DNA of 64,000 nucleotides from Arthrobacter jiangjiafuii (lineage in GTDB: Bacteria; Actinomycetota; Actinomycetes; Actinomycetales; Micrococcaceae): contig NZ_CP076022.1 in NCBI RefSeq assembly GCF_018622995.1, positions 2,170,001 through 2,234,000 of the forward strand, written 5' to 3'. Positions within the stretch are counted from its first letter, which is position 1, and each line of letters starts with the position of its first letter. The notes beneath the pieces are model-generated. The model was not told the origin of the DNA. It made no database searches and was given only the letters and a program-made list of their open reading frames with translations. The translations under genes and the position numbers were made by a program. This document shows positions 8,208 to 16,983 of the stretch, in pieces.

Positions 8208-9317
8208 TTACCCGTCGGTTCCTGCGGCGGTCTTTCCGGCGCTTTCCCCGGGCGCTCCCCCGGGCGCTTCCCCGGCCAGACGGCGGACGATGGCTTCTGC
8301 CGGCTCTTCCGCTGCCCGGCGATATCCGGTTCCGGCCCACAGGCTGATGCCCTCCTGGTCCCCCTGCGCTGCAGCCGCTGCGCGCAGCGGTCCGGTGATC
8401 TGGTTGATGTAGGGGTAGGCATCCGGGGCGTCCGGGTGCTCCAGCATGAACCGGTTCAGCAGCCCGCGGGCCGGGCGGCCGGAGAAGGCCCGGGTCAGTG
8501 CGGTTTCCCCGGCGCGTCGGCCGGCGGCGGCGTCCTTGAGGGCTGCCCGGTGTACTGAACCGGTACCGGCTTCGGTGCTGAGCAGAAGTGCCGTACCCAG
8601 TTGGACGGCCACCGCTCCGGCGGCCAGGGCTGCCGCCGCATCAGCTGCCGTACCGATTCCACCGGCAGCGATGACCGGCAGCGCGCAGGTATCCCTGACG
8701 CTGTGCAGGAGCTCACTGAGGGAGGCGGCGGCGGGTGCTTTGGCGCTCTGCAGTGTTCCGCGATGCCCTCCGGCCTCGGGCCCCTGAACGCAGAGGGCCG
8801 ACGCTCCGGCGCCGGCTGCCGCCCGGGCCTCGTCTGCGTCGGTGACCGTGAGGACCGTGCAGATTCCGCGGCCGGCCAATGCCGCCAGGACGGCCTTCTC
8901 CGGCAGGCCGAAGGTAAAGGAGACCACGGGGATGCGTTCGCGCAGGACCAGGTCGAGTTTGGCCGCCCAGCCGTCGTCGTCCTCCGGGTCCGGGAAGCCC
9001 GGTTCCGCTCCGGCGCCGGCGGCCAGGACATCCCGGTAGGCCAGGGCTGCGGCCAGCTTCCCGGCCTGGTGTTCTTCGGATGTGGCGGCGTAGGTGTTGG
9101 CGGCATCCGGTACAAACAGGTTCACGCCGAAGGGTCCGCCGGTCAGGCTGCGGGTCCGGGCGGTTTGCTCAGCCACCGCGGCAGCGCTCTTATAACCGGC
9201 AGCCAGGAAGCCGAGCCCTCCCGCGTTGCTCACGGCAGCGGCAAGCTGCGGCGTGGATGCGCCGCCGGCCATGGGCGCCCCGATCACCGGAAGCCGCAGC
9301 GAGTGCAGGTTGAACAT
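8208..9317 (-). CDS. Nitronate monooxygenase / 2-nitropropane dioxygenase family flavoprotein
   Basis: 369-residue FMN TIM-barrel enzyme. Seen: N-terminal VIGAPMAGGASTPQLAAAVS (FMN phosphate side), CVQGPEAGGHRG with the catalytic His typical of the family, the VIAAGGIG phosphate loop and AVQLGTALLLS. Such enzymes oxidise alkyl nitronates (for example propionate-3-nitronate) to carbonyl compounds and nitrite, though many family members have other or unknown substrates. The start is the ATG at 9315-9317; the upstream frame stays open but overlaps the PhzF-like gene. It lies 5 bp downstream of that gene, so the two are probably one transcript. The exact substrate is not deducible. Confidence 0.88.
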   Translation of the reverse strand: MFNLHSLRLPVIGAPMAGGASTPQLAAAVSNAGGLGFLAAGYKSAAAVAEQTARTRSLTGGPFGVNLFVPDAANTYAATSEEHQAGKLAAALAYRDVLAAGAGAEPGFPDPEDDDGWAAKLDLVLRERIPVVSFTFGLPEKAVLAALAGRGICTVLTVTDADEARAAAGAGASALCVQGPEAGGHRGTLQSAKAPAAASLSELLHSVRDTCALPVIAAGGIGTAADAAAALAAGAVAVQLGTALLLSTEAGTGSVHRAALKDAAAGRRAGETALTRAFSGRPARGLLNRFMLEHPDAPDAYPYINQITGPLRAAAAAQGDQEGISLWAGTGYRRAAEEPAEAIVRRLAGEAPGGAPGESAGKTAAGTDG

Positions 9318-9322
9318 GGCGG

Positions 9323-10159
9323 CTAGAGGGTGACGGTGCCGTCGATGGAGGTCACGGTGGACCCGCCGATCCAGATCTTCCCGTCGCGCGTGAAGACGCG
9401 GACACGCCCGGAACGCCGCACGGCTGTGCCCTGCGTGACGACGTAGCGTTCGGGTGCGAGTGAGGCTCCGATCAGCCATTGGGCCAGGCCGGCGTTGAGG
9501 CTTCCCGTTACGGGATCTTCGGTGATGCCCAGGCCGGGCACGAAGGCACGGACCTCGAAGTCCGTTTCGGCGTCCTGCGGCTGGGCGCCGATAACGCCCA
9601 CCCGCAGATTGCCCATGATCGTGGGGTCGGGTTTCAGCGCCAGCACGGCGTCGGCGTCGCGCAGCAGGAGTCCAAGCCACCCCGGACCGTTGTCGATCCA
9701 GTTGGAGGCAAGAATTTCGGTGCGGTCCAGGTTCAGGGCGCGCAGCGCCTGGTCCAGGACCTCGTCTTCCAGCGGTCCCGAGCGCAGCAGCGGCGGAGCG
9801 GCGAAGGCGGCGATTCCGGCATTGGCATGCAGCGTGACCAGCCCGATTCCGCATTCCTGGACGACGACGTCGGGGTAGCGGCGCTTGTTCCCGGCCTCCA
9901 GCCACGCGTGGCACGTTCCCAGAGTGGGATGCCCGGCAAACGGGATCTCTCCTCCGGGGGTGAAAATCCGAACCCTGTAGTCGGCTCCGTCCGTGGTCGG
10001 AGGCAGGACGAACGTCGTCTCCGAGAGATTGGTCCATCTCGCGAAGGATTCCATCTCTGCATCTGTCAGGCCCTCCGCTTCAAGCACCACCGCGAGGGGA
10101 TTGCCCAAATACGGTTCGTTGCCGAAGACGTCCACCTGCTTAAACCACCGCTGTTTCAT
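9323..10159 (-). CDS. PhzF family isomerase/epimerase-like protein
   Basis: 278 residues from the ATG at 10157-10159; an upstream in-frame GTG at 10183 adds 8 residues but lacks a Shine-Dalgarno. Two-domain PhzF/diaminopimelate-epimerase fold. The N-terminus FKQVDVFGNEPYLGNPLAVV, the acid NLSETTFV (family catalytic Glu), FAGHPTLGTCHAWLEAG and the second-half EDPVTGSLNAGLAQWL are all present. PhzF catalyses an isomerisation in phenazine synthesis, but no phenazine genes are here, so this is a generic member of unknown substrate. It pairs with the nitronate monooxygenase-like gene downstream and is divergent from the riboswitch-controlled flavin reductase. Confidence 0.88.
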   Translation of the reverse strand: MKQRWFKQVDVFGNEPYLGNPLAVVLEAEGLTDAEMESFARWTNLSETTFVLPPTTDGADYRVRIFTPGGEIPFAGHPTLGTCHAWLEAGNKRRYPDVVVQECGIGLVTLHANAGIAAFAAPPLLRSGPLEDEVLDQALRALNLDRTEILASNWIDNGPGWLGLLLRDADAVLALKPDPTIMGNLRVGVIGAQPQDAETDFEVRAFVPGLGITEDPVTGSLNAGLAQWLIGASLAPERYVVTQGTAVRRSGRVRVFTRDGKIWIGGSTVTSIDGTVTL

Positions 10160-10260
10160 GCTGAAACTGTATCCCTTCGGCACCGGGAGTTTTATGAAGC
10201 CGAGTTTTACGAAGTGAGGCAGGGGTTTGCAAGTCCGCCTCCTGCACTTCTACGTTGGAA

Positions 10261-10347
10261 GCTGAATCAAGAGTTCCAGCCACAGGCCCTGGCCGGTTGG
10301 ACGGCAACCCTCTCGCTGTAGCGGGGTGCTCCAGGTGACGATTCGGC
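10261..10347 (+). promoter_or_regulatory. SAM riboswitch (SAM-I/SAM-IV-type aptamer)
   Basis: All core features of the SAM-I clan can be traced. P1 is GCTGAATC (10261-10268) with GATTCGGC (10340-10347), 8 bp including one G-U pair. It is followed by the AAGAG junction (10269-10273), P2 TCCAGCC / GGTTGGA enclosing a GGCC hairpin, and the invariant CGGCAACCC (10302-10310). P3 is CTCGC / GCGGG around TGTA, then GGTGC and the CCAGGTGACGA segment (10331-10341) typical of actinobacterial SAM-I/IV variants. It sits just upstream of a terminator hairpin and the flavin reductase gene, so high S-adenosylmethionine should switch that gene off. Confidence 0.88.
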
Positions 10348-10364
10348 CGTCCGGCGAAAATCCT

Positions 10365-10401
10365 CCGGCATGGCAAGTACCGCGTTTGTGCCGGGTTTTT
10401 T
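10365..10401 (+). terminator. Riboswitch expression-platform terminator
   Basis: CCGGCA (10365-10370) pairs with TGCCGG (10389-10394), followed by G and six Ts (10396-10401). This is an intrinsic terminator placed 18 nt after the SAM aptamer and 39 nt before the flavin reductase start, the usual layout of a transcriptional OFF switch. Confidence 0.8.
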
Positions 10402-10439
10402 CTTCCGGCCGCGCTTTAGGGCAAAGGATCTTCCCCCTC

Positions 10440-10946
10440 ATGACTCTTCGTACCGACCTGCAACCCGCTGCATTGCGCCGGGCCTTTTCACGGTTTCCCT
10501 CGGGAATTGCCGCCCTGTGCGCGGTGGTTGACGGCCAGCCGCAGGGAATTGTTGCCTCATCGTTCACGGTGGGGGTTTCCATGGACCCTCCGCTGGTCAT
10601 GTTCGCTGTGCAGCAGACCTCCCGGACCTGGCCGGTGCTGCGGCGGGCCCAGCGCATCGGCGTGTCGGTCCTCGGCTCTGAGCACGAAGGAATCTGCAAG
10701 CAGATCGCGTCGAAATCCGGTGACCGGTTTGCCGGCCTGAACCTGCACACCGACGCCTCCGGGTCCCTCTTCATTGACCGCGCCGCGCTCTGGCTCGAGT
10801 GCTCGGTGGAAAACGAAGTTCCTGCCGGTGACCATCAGGTGGTGCTGCTGAGGGTTCACGGCCATGCCTCCCACGACGACGCCCATGATCCACTGGTCTT
10901 TCACGGTTCCGCGTTCCGCCGCCTGGGTGTCCCCGAATTCGCCTGA
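10440..10946 (+). CDS. Flavin reductase family protein under SAM riboswitch control
   Basis: 168-residue flavin-reductase-like (split-barrel FMN-binding) protein: FPSGIAALCAVVDG, GIVASSFTVGVSMDPPLVMFAV and HQVVLLRVHGH blocks are characteristic. Family members use NAD(P)H to supply reduced FMN/FAD to two-component monooxygenases. The start is ATG 10440 with AAAGGA 11 nt upstream; the frame is open further 5' but that would run into the terminator and riboswitch. Control by a SAM riboswitch suggests it serves sulfur scavenging, such as a flavin-dependent desulfonation or sulfone/sulfide monooxygenase encoded elsewhere. No oxygenase partner is adjacent. Confidence 0.88.
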   Translation: MTLRTDLQPAALRRAFSRFPSGIAALCAVVDGQPQGIVASSFTVGVSMDPPLVMFAVQQTSRTWPVLRRAQRIGVSVLGSEHEGICKQIASKSGDRFAGLNLHTDASGSLFIDRAALWLECSVENEVPAGDHQVVLLRVHGHASHDDAHDPLVFHGSAFRRLGVPEFA

Positions 10947-11099
10947 CCGGCAGGAAATTGCCTGACGGGCACAGGCAATTGGGCGCTGCCGGAATTGTTT
11001 TCCAGGGGTTTACGGCATGCCCCCTCCGTTACCAATCCTTTACATCCGGCTGCCGTCCCACTATCGTTCTTCGGATTACTTCGGGAGGAAGTAGCGAAG

Positions 11100-11819
11100 A
11101 TGACCAGAAACAGAAATGTCCACGGCCCATCAAATAAGGCAATGCCCGGCAAAGTGCCGGATATTTCGTTTACGCGGATGGCTCTGCTTCCCGCAGCGGC
11201 ACTGGCCCTGGTGCTGGCAGGATGCACTGCACAGGAGGATCCCGAGGCGGCTGCCACCGAACCGGCCACGCCCCCAGCCACGGCGGAGAAGTCCGCCACG
11301 CCGTCCCCGTCCGCCGGCGCCTCCGGCCGGAACAGCGTCACGGTGGAGCTGCCGCCGGGCAGCACCACGCCTCCGCCCCCTAACGACCCCGCCATGCTGG
11401 CATTGTTCAGGGCGGAGGATCCCATCAGCCTGGAAAGTTACTTCCAGCAACAGCCCCAGGCCCAGGGGCGCCCCCTCGACGCGAGCCTCGTGCTGGAGGA
11501 GTCCGGCACCGGGAGAAGCACCTTCGATGTGCCCGCGTTGGAACCGGGAACCAGCTTCAGCGTTTTCCTCACCTGCAACCAGCCCGGGGACTACGATATC
11601 GAGGTTCTGGACGCTGATTCAGACCGGGTCACGGCCGGCGGCAGCAACAACTGCAATTGGCCGATCCTGACGTCTTTCGAGCACATTGTCACACCGGATG
11701 ACATACCGACGTCCATTACGGTGGACGGCCCGGACGGGGATTACTGGCTTGTTGTCTACAATTTGCCGGTACCCACTACGGCACCGCCGCTCCCCCCTGC
11801 CGCACCTGCCGCGGGCTAA
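11100..11819 (+). CDS. Putative lipoprotein of unknown function
   Basis: 239 residues. The signal peptide ends in the lipobox LVLAGC with Cys42 as the predicted lipidated residue. The n-region is long (about 26 residues), so an internal Met at 15 or 27 could be the true start, although GGGAGGAAG 8 nt before the ATG at 11100 supports this one. After the Cys is a Pro/Ala/Thr-rich disordered linker (residues 43-100). Then comes a beta-rich extracellular domain with two cysteines (FLTCNQPGDYDI, NNCNWP) and a proline-rich tail. The overall pattern resembles small secreted beta-sandwich proteins; no family is recognised. Confidence 0.75.
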   Translation: MTRNRNVHGPSNKAMPGKVPDISFTRMALLPAAALALVLAGCTAQEDPEAAATEPATPPATAEKSATPSPSAGASGRNSVTVELPPGSTTPPPPNDPAMLALFRAEDPISLESYFQQQPQAQGRPLDASLVLEESGTGRSTFDVPALEPGTSFSVFLTCNQPGDYDIEVLDADSDRVTAGGSNNCNWPILTSFEHIVTPDDIPTSITVDGPDGDYWLVVYNLPVPTTAPPLPPAAPAAG

Positions 11820-11885
11820 AAGAATCCGTCCGTACATTTCACCGAAAAGTGTACGGACCGTCAGACAGGCCGACCGTCACAAAGA

Positions 11886-11923
11886 AAAGTGCCCGGCCGC
11901 TGTATTCAGCGGCCGGGCACTTT
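11886..11923. terminator. Strong bidirectional terminator between lipoprotein gene and aspS
   Basis: A perfect 17-bp inverted repeat (11886-11902 with 11907-11923) around a TATT loop, with core GTGCCCGGCCGCTG. It is flanked by A-rich sequence on the left and TTTCCTGTTT on the right, so it can end transcription of the convergent lipoprotein gene and aspS. Confidence 0.88.
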
Positions 11924-11947
11924 CCTGTTTCGTGGTTCCCGAAAGGC

Positions 11948-13738
11948 CTAGGCGTCGTCCTTCTTGGCTTCGGGCTTCTTGGCCTCAGGCTTGAAGTCCA
12001 CACCGGCTTCCTTGCGCTGCTGCGCAGTGATCGGAGCCGGAGCCGCGGTCAGCGGGTCGTAGCCGCCGCCGGACTTCGGGAAGGCAATGACGTCGCGGAT
12101 GGACTCGGTGCCGGCCAGCAGGGCCACCACGCGGTCCCAGCCGAAGGCAATGCCGCCGTGGGGCGGTGCGCCGTACTTGAATCCCTCGAGCAGGAAGCCG
12201 AACTTCTCCTGCGCATCCTCCTGCGAGAGGCCCATGACCTTGAAGACGCGTTCCTGCACATCGCGCTGGTGGATACGGATGGATCCGCCGCCGATTTCAT
12301 TGCCGTTGCAGACGATGTCGTACGCGTAGGCCACCGCCGACTCGGGGTCGGTATCGAAGGTGTCCATGAACTCGGGCTTGGGAGAGGTGAACGCGTGGTG
12401 CACGGCCGTCCAGGCGCCGCCGCCCACAGCCACATCACCGGCAGCTACGGCAGCCGACGCCGGTTCGAACATGGGTGCGTCAACAACCCAGACGAAGGCC
12501 CAGTCGTTGGGATCGATCAGGCCGGTGCGGTGGCCGATCTCCACACGGGCTGCGCCGAGCAGGGCACGCGAGGTGCTCTTGTCGCCGGCTGCGAAGAAGA
12601 CGCAGTCGCCGGGCTTGGCGCCGACGGTCTCCGCCAGGTTCTCGCGCTCGAAGTCGGTGAGGTTCTTGGCCACGGGACCGGTCAGCGTGCCGTCTTCCTG
12701 GACCAGCACGTAGGCCAGGCCCTTGGCGCCGCGCTGCTTGGCCCATTCCTGCCAGGCATCCAGGGTGCGGCGGGGCTGTGACGCGCCGCCGGGCATCACC
12801 ACGGCGCCGACGTACGGCGCCTGGAACACACGGAAGGTGGTGTCCTTGAAGAAGTCGGTCAGCTCGGTCAGCTCCAGGCCGAACCGCAGGTCCGGCTTGT
12901 CGGAACCGAAACGGGCCATGGCATCGGCGTAGGTCATGCGCTGGATCGGCGTGGGGATGTCGACGTCGATCAGCTTCCACAGTGCCTTCACCACTGACTC
13001 GCCGAGCGCAATGATGTCGTCTTCCTCGACAAAGCTTGCCTCGATGTCCAGCTGCGTGAACTCCGGCTGGCGGTCTGCGCGGAAGTCTTCATCACGGTAG
13101 CAGCGGGCGATCTGGTAGTACTTTTCGAAGCCACCCACCTGCAGAAGCTGCTTGAACAGCTGCGGGGACTGCGGCAGGGCATACCAGGAACCCGGAGCCA
13201 GGCGGGCCGGAACCACGAAGTCGCGGGCGCCTTCGGGAGTGGAGCGCGTCAGCGTGGGGGTTTCGATTTCGACGAAGCCCTCGTCGTGCAGCAGGTTGCG
13301 GGCAATCCGGTTGGCCTCGGAGCGCAGGCGCATGTTCCGTGCCGGAGCGGGACGGCGCAGGTCGAGGTAGCGGTGCTTCAGGCGGGCTTCCTCACCGACT
13401 TCAACGTGCTCGTCAATCTGGAACGGCAGCGGGTCGGAAGTGTTCAGCACCACCACCTTGTCGGCAATGACTTCCACTTCACCGGTGGCCAGCGACGGGT
13501 TCTCGTTGCCCTCGGGCCGCTTCTGCACGGTCCCGGTGATCTGCAGGACGTATTCGTTGCGCAGGCCGTGGAAGACGTCCTCTTCACGGACCACCACCTG
13601 CGCCACTCCGGAGGCGTCACGGAGGTCAAGGAAGGCAACGCCGCCGTGGTCCCGGCGTCGGGCCACCCAGCCAGCGAGAGTGACGGTCTGTCCAATATGC
13701 TCGGCCCTCAGGGAACCAAGGGCATGAGTGCGCAGCAC
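11948..13738 (-). CDS. aspS: Aspartyl-tRNA synthetase
   Basis: 596-residue class IIb synthetase charging tRNA-Asp. Seen: N-terminal OB-fold anticodon domain ([21 protein letters not shown]), motif 2 [20 protein letters not shown], a bacterial GAD insertion and motif 3 [15 protein letters not shown], with a Lys/Ala/Glu-rich C-terminal tail. The start is the GTG at 13736-13738 with AAAGGA 5 nt upstream, giving [10 protein letters not shown] as in relatives. The frame extends 11 codons further upstream without a ribosome site. Whether it is discriminating or also aspartylates tRNA-Asn cannot be settled from this window. Confidence 0.97.
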   Translation of the reverse strand: MLRTHALGSLRAEHIGQTVTLAGWVARRRDHGGVAFLDLRDASGVAQVVVREEDVFHGLRNEYVLQITGTVQKRPEGNENPSLATGEVEVIADKVVVLNTSDPLPFQIDEHVEVGEEARLKHRYLDLRRPAPARNMRLRSEANRIARNLLHDEGFVEIETPTLTRSTPEGARDFVVPARLAPGSWYALPQSPQLFKQLLQVGGFEKYYQIARCYRDEDFRADRQPEFTQLDIEASFVEEDDIIALGESVVKALWKLIDVDIPTPIQRMTYADAMARFGSDKPDLRFGLELTELTDFFKDTTFRVFQAPYVGAVVMPGGASQPRRTLDAWQEWAKQRGAKGLAYVLVQEDGTLTGPVAKNLTDFERENLAETVGAKPGDCVFFAAGDKSTSRALLGAARVEIGHRTGLIDPNDWAFVWVVDAPMFEPASAAVAAGDVAVGGGAWTAVHHAFTSPKPEFMDTFDTDPESAVAYAYDIVCNGNEIGGGSIRIHQRDVQERVFKVMGLSQEDAQEKFGFLLEGFKYGAPPHGGIAFGWDRVVALLAGTESIRDVIAFPKSGGGYDPLTAAPAPITAQQRKEAGVDFKPEAKKPEAKKDDA

Positions 13739-13917
13739 AGCAGTCCTTTCAAGATTGCTTGCGGAAAACACTGTTCCCGCTCATTGTGAATACAAGATCT
13801 CTTCATGAGTTTACCGGTGTTCATATCCTTTCCCAGCCAACGTTGCCCGCTGCACACCCGCGGTGCAGCCGCAGCACAGCCTTGGAAGGGCCCGCGGCCC
13901 ACTGATCGGAGGGACGC

Positions 13918-15186
13918 GTGTCCGGAAGCCTGGCAGGGAAACCTCCGCTGGGTGGCTTCGATGCCACGACGGTGGGAATCGGGTGCATGGTTGGCGGCGG
14001 GATTTTCGTGGTCCTGCCGCGGATCGCCGAGGCCGCGGGCTTCGCGGTGGCCGCATCCCTGGCCTTGGCCGCCCTGGTGGCCTACTGCTCCGCCGCGTCC
14101 ACGTTCCTGCTCGGAGCCGGCCTGCGCAACACCGGCCGCGGGAACGAGGGGGGAACCACGCGTTCGGCGGCCAGGGTGCTGCTGGGACCGTATATGGGCT
14201 TTGTCACCGGTTGGACCCTGGTCTGCGCCCTTCTCGCCGCTGCCGCCGTCCTGGCCCTGGCATTCGGCCTGTACGTGGCGCCGGACTTCGCCCGGCCCGC
14301 TGCCGCCGGGGCAGCCGTGGCAGCGACGGCCCTGATCCTGTTCGGGGTGTTCCGCGGCCCGTGGGTTCTCCGGTTCGTGCTGGCCTTTGTCCTTGGTGTC
14401 CTTGGCTTCGGTGTGGTGGTTGCCATCAACGAGGCGGGCCTGCGTCCGCCGCAGCCGGAGGTGCTGCAGGAGCCGACGTCGACTACCGGACTGCTGCAGG
14501 GCGCCGGCTTTGCCTTCTTCGCCTTCGCGGGATACAGCCGCCTCGCTGCCGGCGGCTACAAAGTCCGCGACCCTGAACGCAATCTTGCCCGGGCCCTTCC
14601 GGCCGCTGTCCTTCTCACGCTGGGGCTGTACATCCTGGTGGCCCAGTCGCTGCTCGCCTGGTTCCAGGGCCCGGCTGCCCTGGCAGGATCACTGACTCCG
14701 CTGCGCGAACCGGTCGCAGCGGTGGGGCTGGGCATCGGCACCGCAGCGGTTGCCGTGGCAGCCGGGGCGGCGTGCCTTTCCGGGGCGTGGGTGCTCCTGG
14801 AGAGCGTCGCACGCACAGCTGCGGCCATGGCCGCAGACGGTGACCTCCCCCGGGTCTTCGGCCATACCGGCCGCACCCGGCACGTACCGTGGCCTGCCTG
14901 CGCAGTGGCCGGCGCCGTCGTCGTGACCCTGGTGCTGACCGCAAGCCTGGACGCCCTGCTGGCGCTGGCCTGCTTTGCCCTGCTGCTGCACGCCGCCATC
15001 ACCAATCTGTGCGGCTACACCCTGGACCAGCGCCGCTGGTATACCCCGCGTGCCGTGAATCTTGCCGGCCTCGCCGGAGCCCTGATCATGGCCCTGAGCC
15101 TGCCGCCAATGCCGATCCTGCTGATGCTGATCGTGCTGGTGGCCGGCTACGTGGTGCGGCTGGTGTTTCCGCGGGCGGAAGCTTAG
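13918..15186 (+). CDS. APC family amino acid permease
   Basis: 422-residue integral membrane protein with about 11-12 hydrophobic segments. The first helix has the APC signature GIGCMVGGGIFVVLP, the glycine-broken substrate-binding helix, and helix 6-like GAGFAFFAFAGYSRLAAGG. The start is GTG 13918 with GGAGG upstream. No linked catabolic gene reveals the substrate, probably an amino acid or amine taken up by proton symport. Its stop overlaps the stop of the convergent adenine deaminase gene by a few bases. Confidence 0.9.
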   Translation: MSGSLAGKPPLGGFDATTVGIGCMVGGGIFVVLPRIAEAAGFAVAASLALAALVAYCSAASTFLLGAGLRNTGRGNEGGTTRSAARVLLGPYMGFVTGWTLVCALLAAAAVLALAFGLYVAPDFARPAAAGAAVAATALILFGVFRGPWVLRFVLAFVLGVLGFGVVVAINEAGLRPPQPEVLQEPTSTTGLLQGAGFAFFAFAGYSRLAAGGYKVRDPERNLARALPAAVLLTLGLYILVAQSLLAWFQGPAALAGSLTPLREPVAAVGLGIGTAAVAVAAGAACLSGAWVLLESVARTAAAMAADGDLPRVFGHTGRTRHVPWPACAVAGAVVVTLVLTASLDALLALACFALLLHAAITNLCGYTLDQRRWYTPRAVNLAGLAGALIMALSLPPMPILLMLIVLVAGYVVRLVFPRAEA

Positions 15187-16202
15187 GAAACTCCCTGGGC
15201 GGCCCGCCAGGCGCGGATCAATTCCAGCAGTTCGGCACGGCGCTCCCCAGACGCGAACGAGGACTCCACGGAGTTGACCGCCAGTTCCGCCAGCTGGTCG
15301 GGGGAAAAGCCGAAGGTACGCTGCAGCGCTGCGAAGTTGTCATCCACATAGCCGTCAAAGTAGGCGGGGTCATCCGAATTCACCGAGACGTTCAGGCCCA
15401 GGGCGAGCATCTGCGGCAGCGGATGGTCCGCCAGTGTGTCCACTGCCCGCAGCCGGACGTTGGACAGCGGGCAGACGGTCAGCGGAACCCGGTCCCGGAC
15501 CAGGCGCGCAACCAGCGCCGGATCGTCCAGGGCCCGGATACCGTGATCGATCCGGTCGGCCTTCAGCAGGTCCAGGGCCTGCTCAACATAGTGCGCCGGG
15601 CCTTCCTCGCCGGCATGCGCCACGCATTTCAGCCCGGCGGCGCTGGCCATCCGGTAGAGCTCCACGAAGCCCTCGGGCGGGTTGCCGACCTCGGCGGAGT
15701 CCAGGCCGATCGCGGCGATGGGCGCATCCATGGCCAGCAGCTGCCGCAGGACATCTTCGGCTTCGGCGATGGGCCGGTCGCGCAGGAAGGCCGCGATCAG
15801 CACGGTGGAGATCCCGAACTCCTCCAGGCTCGTGGCCAGCACGCCGGCCACACCGTTAATGCACTCCTCAAGAGGCACGCCGCGCAGCAGGTGCGCCTGC
15901 GGATCGACCATCATCTCCACATGCCGCACACCGGCGGCTGCGGCCCGGCGCAGATAGGCGCGGGTCATGGCAGCGAAGTCGGCCCCGGTCCGCAGTACCT
16001 CCATGTTGGAGTAGTAAAGGTCAAGGAAAGACTGCAGGTCGGTGAACTGATACCGGGCGCGCAGCTCCTCAAGGTCCGCGTAGGGCAGGTCGATCCCGTT
16101 CCGGTCCGCGAGCTCGAAGATCAGCTCGGGTTCCAGCGTCCCTTCGATGTGAAGGTGGAGTTCGGCGCAGGGCAGCAAGGCGGCAGAGGGGGAAATCGGC
16201 AT
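15183..16202 (-). CDS. Adenosine/adenine deaminase family protein, adenine-deaminase (Aah1-like) subtype
   Basis: 339-residue zinc TIM-barrel hydrolase. The metal and active-site blocks are intact: ELHLHIEGTL (His16, His18), HAGEEGP (His196, Glu199), DHGIRALDD (His220) and SDDPAYFDGYV (Asp277, Asp278). The HAGEEGP and SDDPAYF signatures are those of the fungal/bacterial adenine deaminase subgroup (compare NTDDP in classical adenosine deaminase), so adenine to hypoxanthine plus ammonia is the likelier reaction. Length is usual. Its tail overlaps the permease stop convergently. Apt, often found between secF and rel in actinobacteria, is absent from that position here. Confidence 0.85.
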   Translation of the reverse strand: MPISPSAALLPCAELHLHIEGTLEPELIFELADRNGIDLPYADLEELRARYQFTDLQSFLDLYYSNMEVLRTGADFAAMTRAYLRRAAAAGVRHVEMMVDPQAHLLRGVPLEECINGVAGVLATSLEEFGISTVLIAAFLRDRPIAEAEDVLRQLLAMDAPIAAIGLDSAEVGNPPEGFVELYRMASAAGLKCVAHAGEEGPAHYVEQALDLLKADRIDHGIRALDDPALVARLVRDRVPLTVCPLSNVRLRAVDTLADHPLPQMLALGLNVSVNSDDPAYFDGYVDDNFAALQRTFGFSPDQLAELAVNSVESSFASGERRAELLELIRAWRAAQGVS

Positions 16203-16237
16203 GTTTTAAGCCTAGGTGATCAGGTCGGCCCGGGGGA

Positions 16238-16849
16238 TCAGGCGGATGACGACGACGGCGGCCAGGCGCTGGGCATCGACGGCCCCGCCGACGGCGACTC
16301 AGCCGCCGGGCGGCGCGGTGCCTGCTCAAACATGCCCCAGACCGGGCCGGCCACCAGCCAGATTCCCGCGACCAGGCCTGCCTTCTGGATCCACCCCCAC
16401 AGTGGTTCTGCCGAGCCGTCCGCGGCCACGAAGACAATCATGGCCAGCAGCACGGCGACCGCCACGGCGCATGCCAGCAGCACCCGCGCGTATTCCACCC
16501 ACAATCCGCGGCGGTAGGCGGCGGTTCCCTTGACGGGTTTGACCGGCGCGGGACCGCCGGCAAAGCGGTGGGCGAACCGGACGTCGGCCCACCGGATCAG
16601 GGAATGCCCGAAGGCGACACTGAACCCCAGGTAGAAGGCCGCGAGGCCGTGGACGGTGTCCGCCGCTCCCCCGCGTGCCAGGTCCGCTCCGGCGGCAAGC
16701 AGCAGCACCACATCCAGCAGCGGGACGCTGGCCAGGACCGCCAGGCCCAGCCGCTTGGCCCCCAGCAGATACCGCAGGGCAAGCCCGCCGGCGAGCAGCA
16801 CCCAGAAACCGATCTCGCAGGCCACGATCACATACACCAGAATGTTCAT
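16238..16849 (-). CDS. Integral membrane protein of unknown function
   Basis: 203 residues with about five hydrophobic helices (near residues 3-28, 36-54, 64-85, 120-142 and 155-172) and a disordered Pro/Ser tail. Short charged loops contain RWADVRFAHRF. No recognisable motif. The Shine-Dalgarno is weak (GCTGGGAAC before the ATG). Upstream and divergent lies the sensor kinase; downstream on the same strand is the deaminase gene, with a spacer of 35 bp. Confidence 0.7.
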   Translation of the reverse strand: MNILVYVIVACEIGFWVLLAGGLALRYLLGAKRLGLAVLASVPLLDVVLLLAAGADLARGGAADTVHGLAAFYLGFSVAFGHSLIRWADVRFAHRFAGGPAPVKPVKGTAAYRRGLWVEYARVLLACAVAVAVLLAMIVFVAADGSAEPLWGWIQKAGLVAGIWLVAGPVWGMFEQAPRRPAAESPSAGPSMPSAWPPSSSSA

Positions 16850-16983
16850 GTTCCCAGCGTGGCCGACGGCGGATCCGCCGTCGTCGGCACTTCGAAGTAC
16901 CTGCCGGGCCTCCGCCTCATCCTTTGGGAGGACCGGAGCATGCCAAAACGCCTCAGGGGCAAACCGGTGGCTACCCTAGGCAT

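Noticed and set aside
10326-10439. Upstream extension of the flavin reductase frame by 38 codons
   Set aside because: It would place the start inside the SAM aptamer and read through the terminator, whereas ATG 10440 has a Shine-Dalgarno and matches the family N-terminus.
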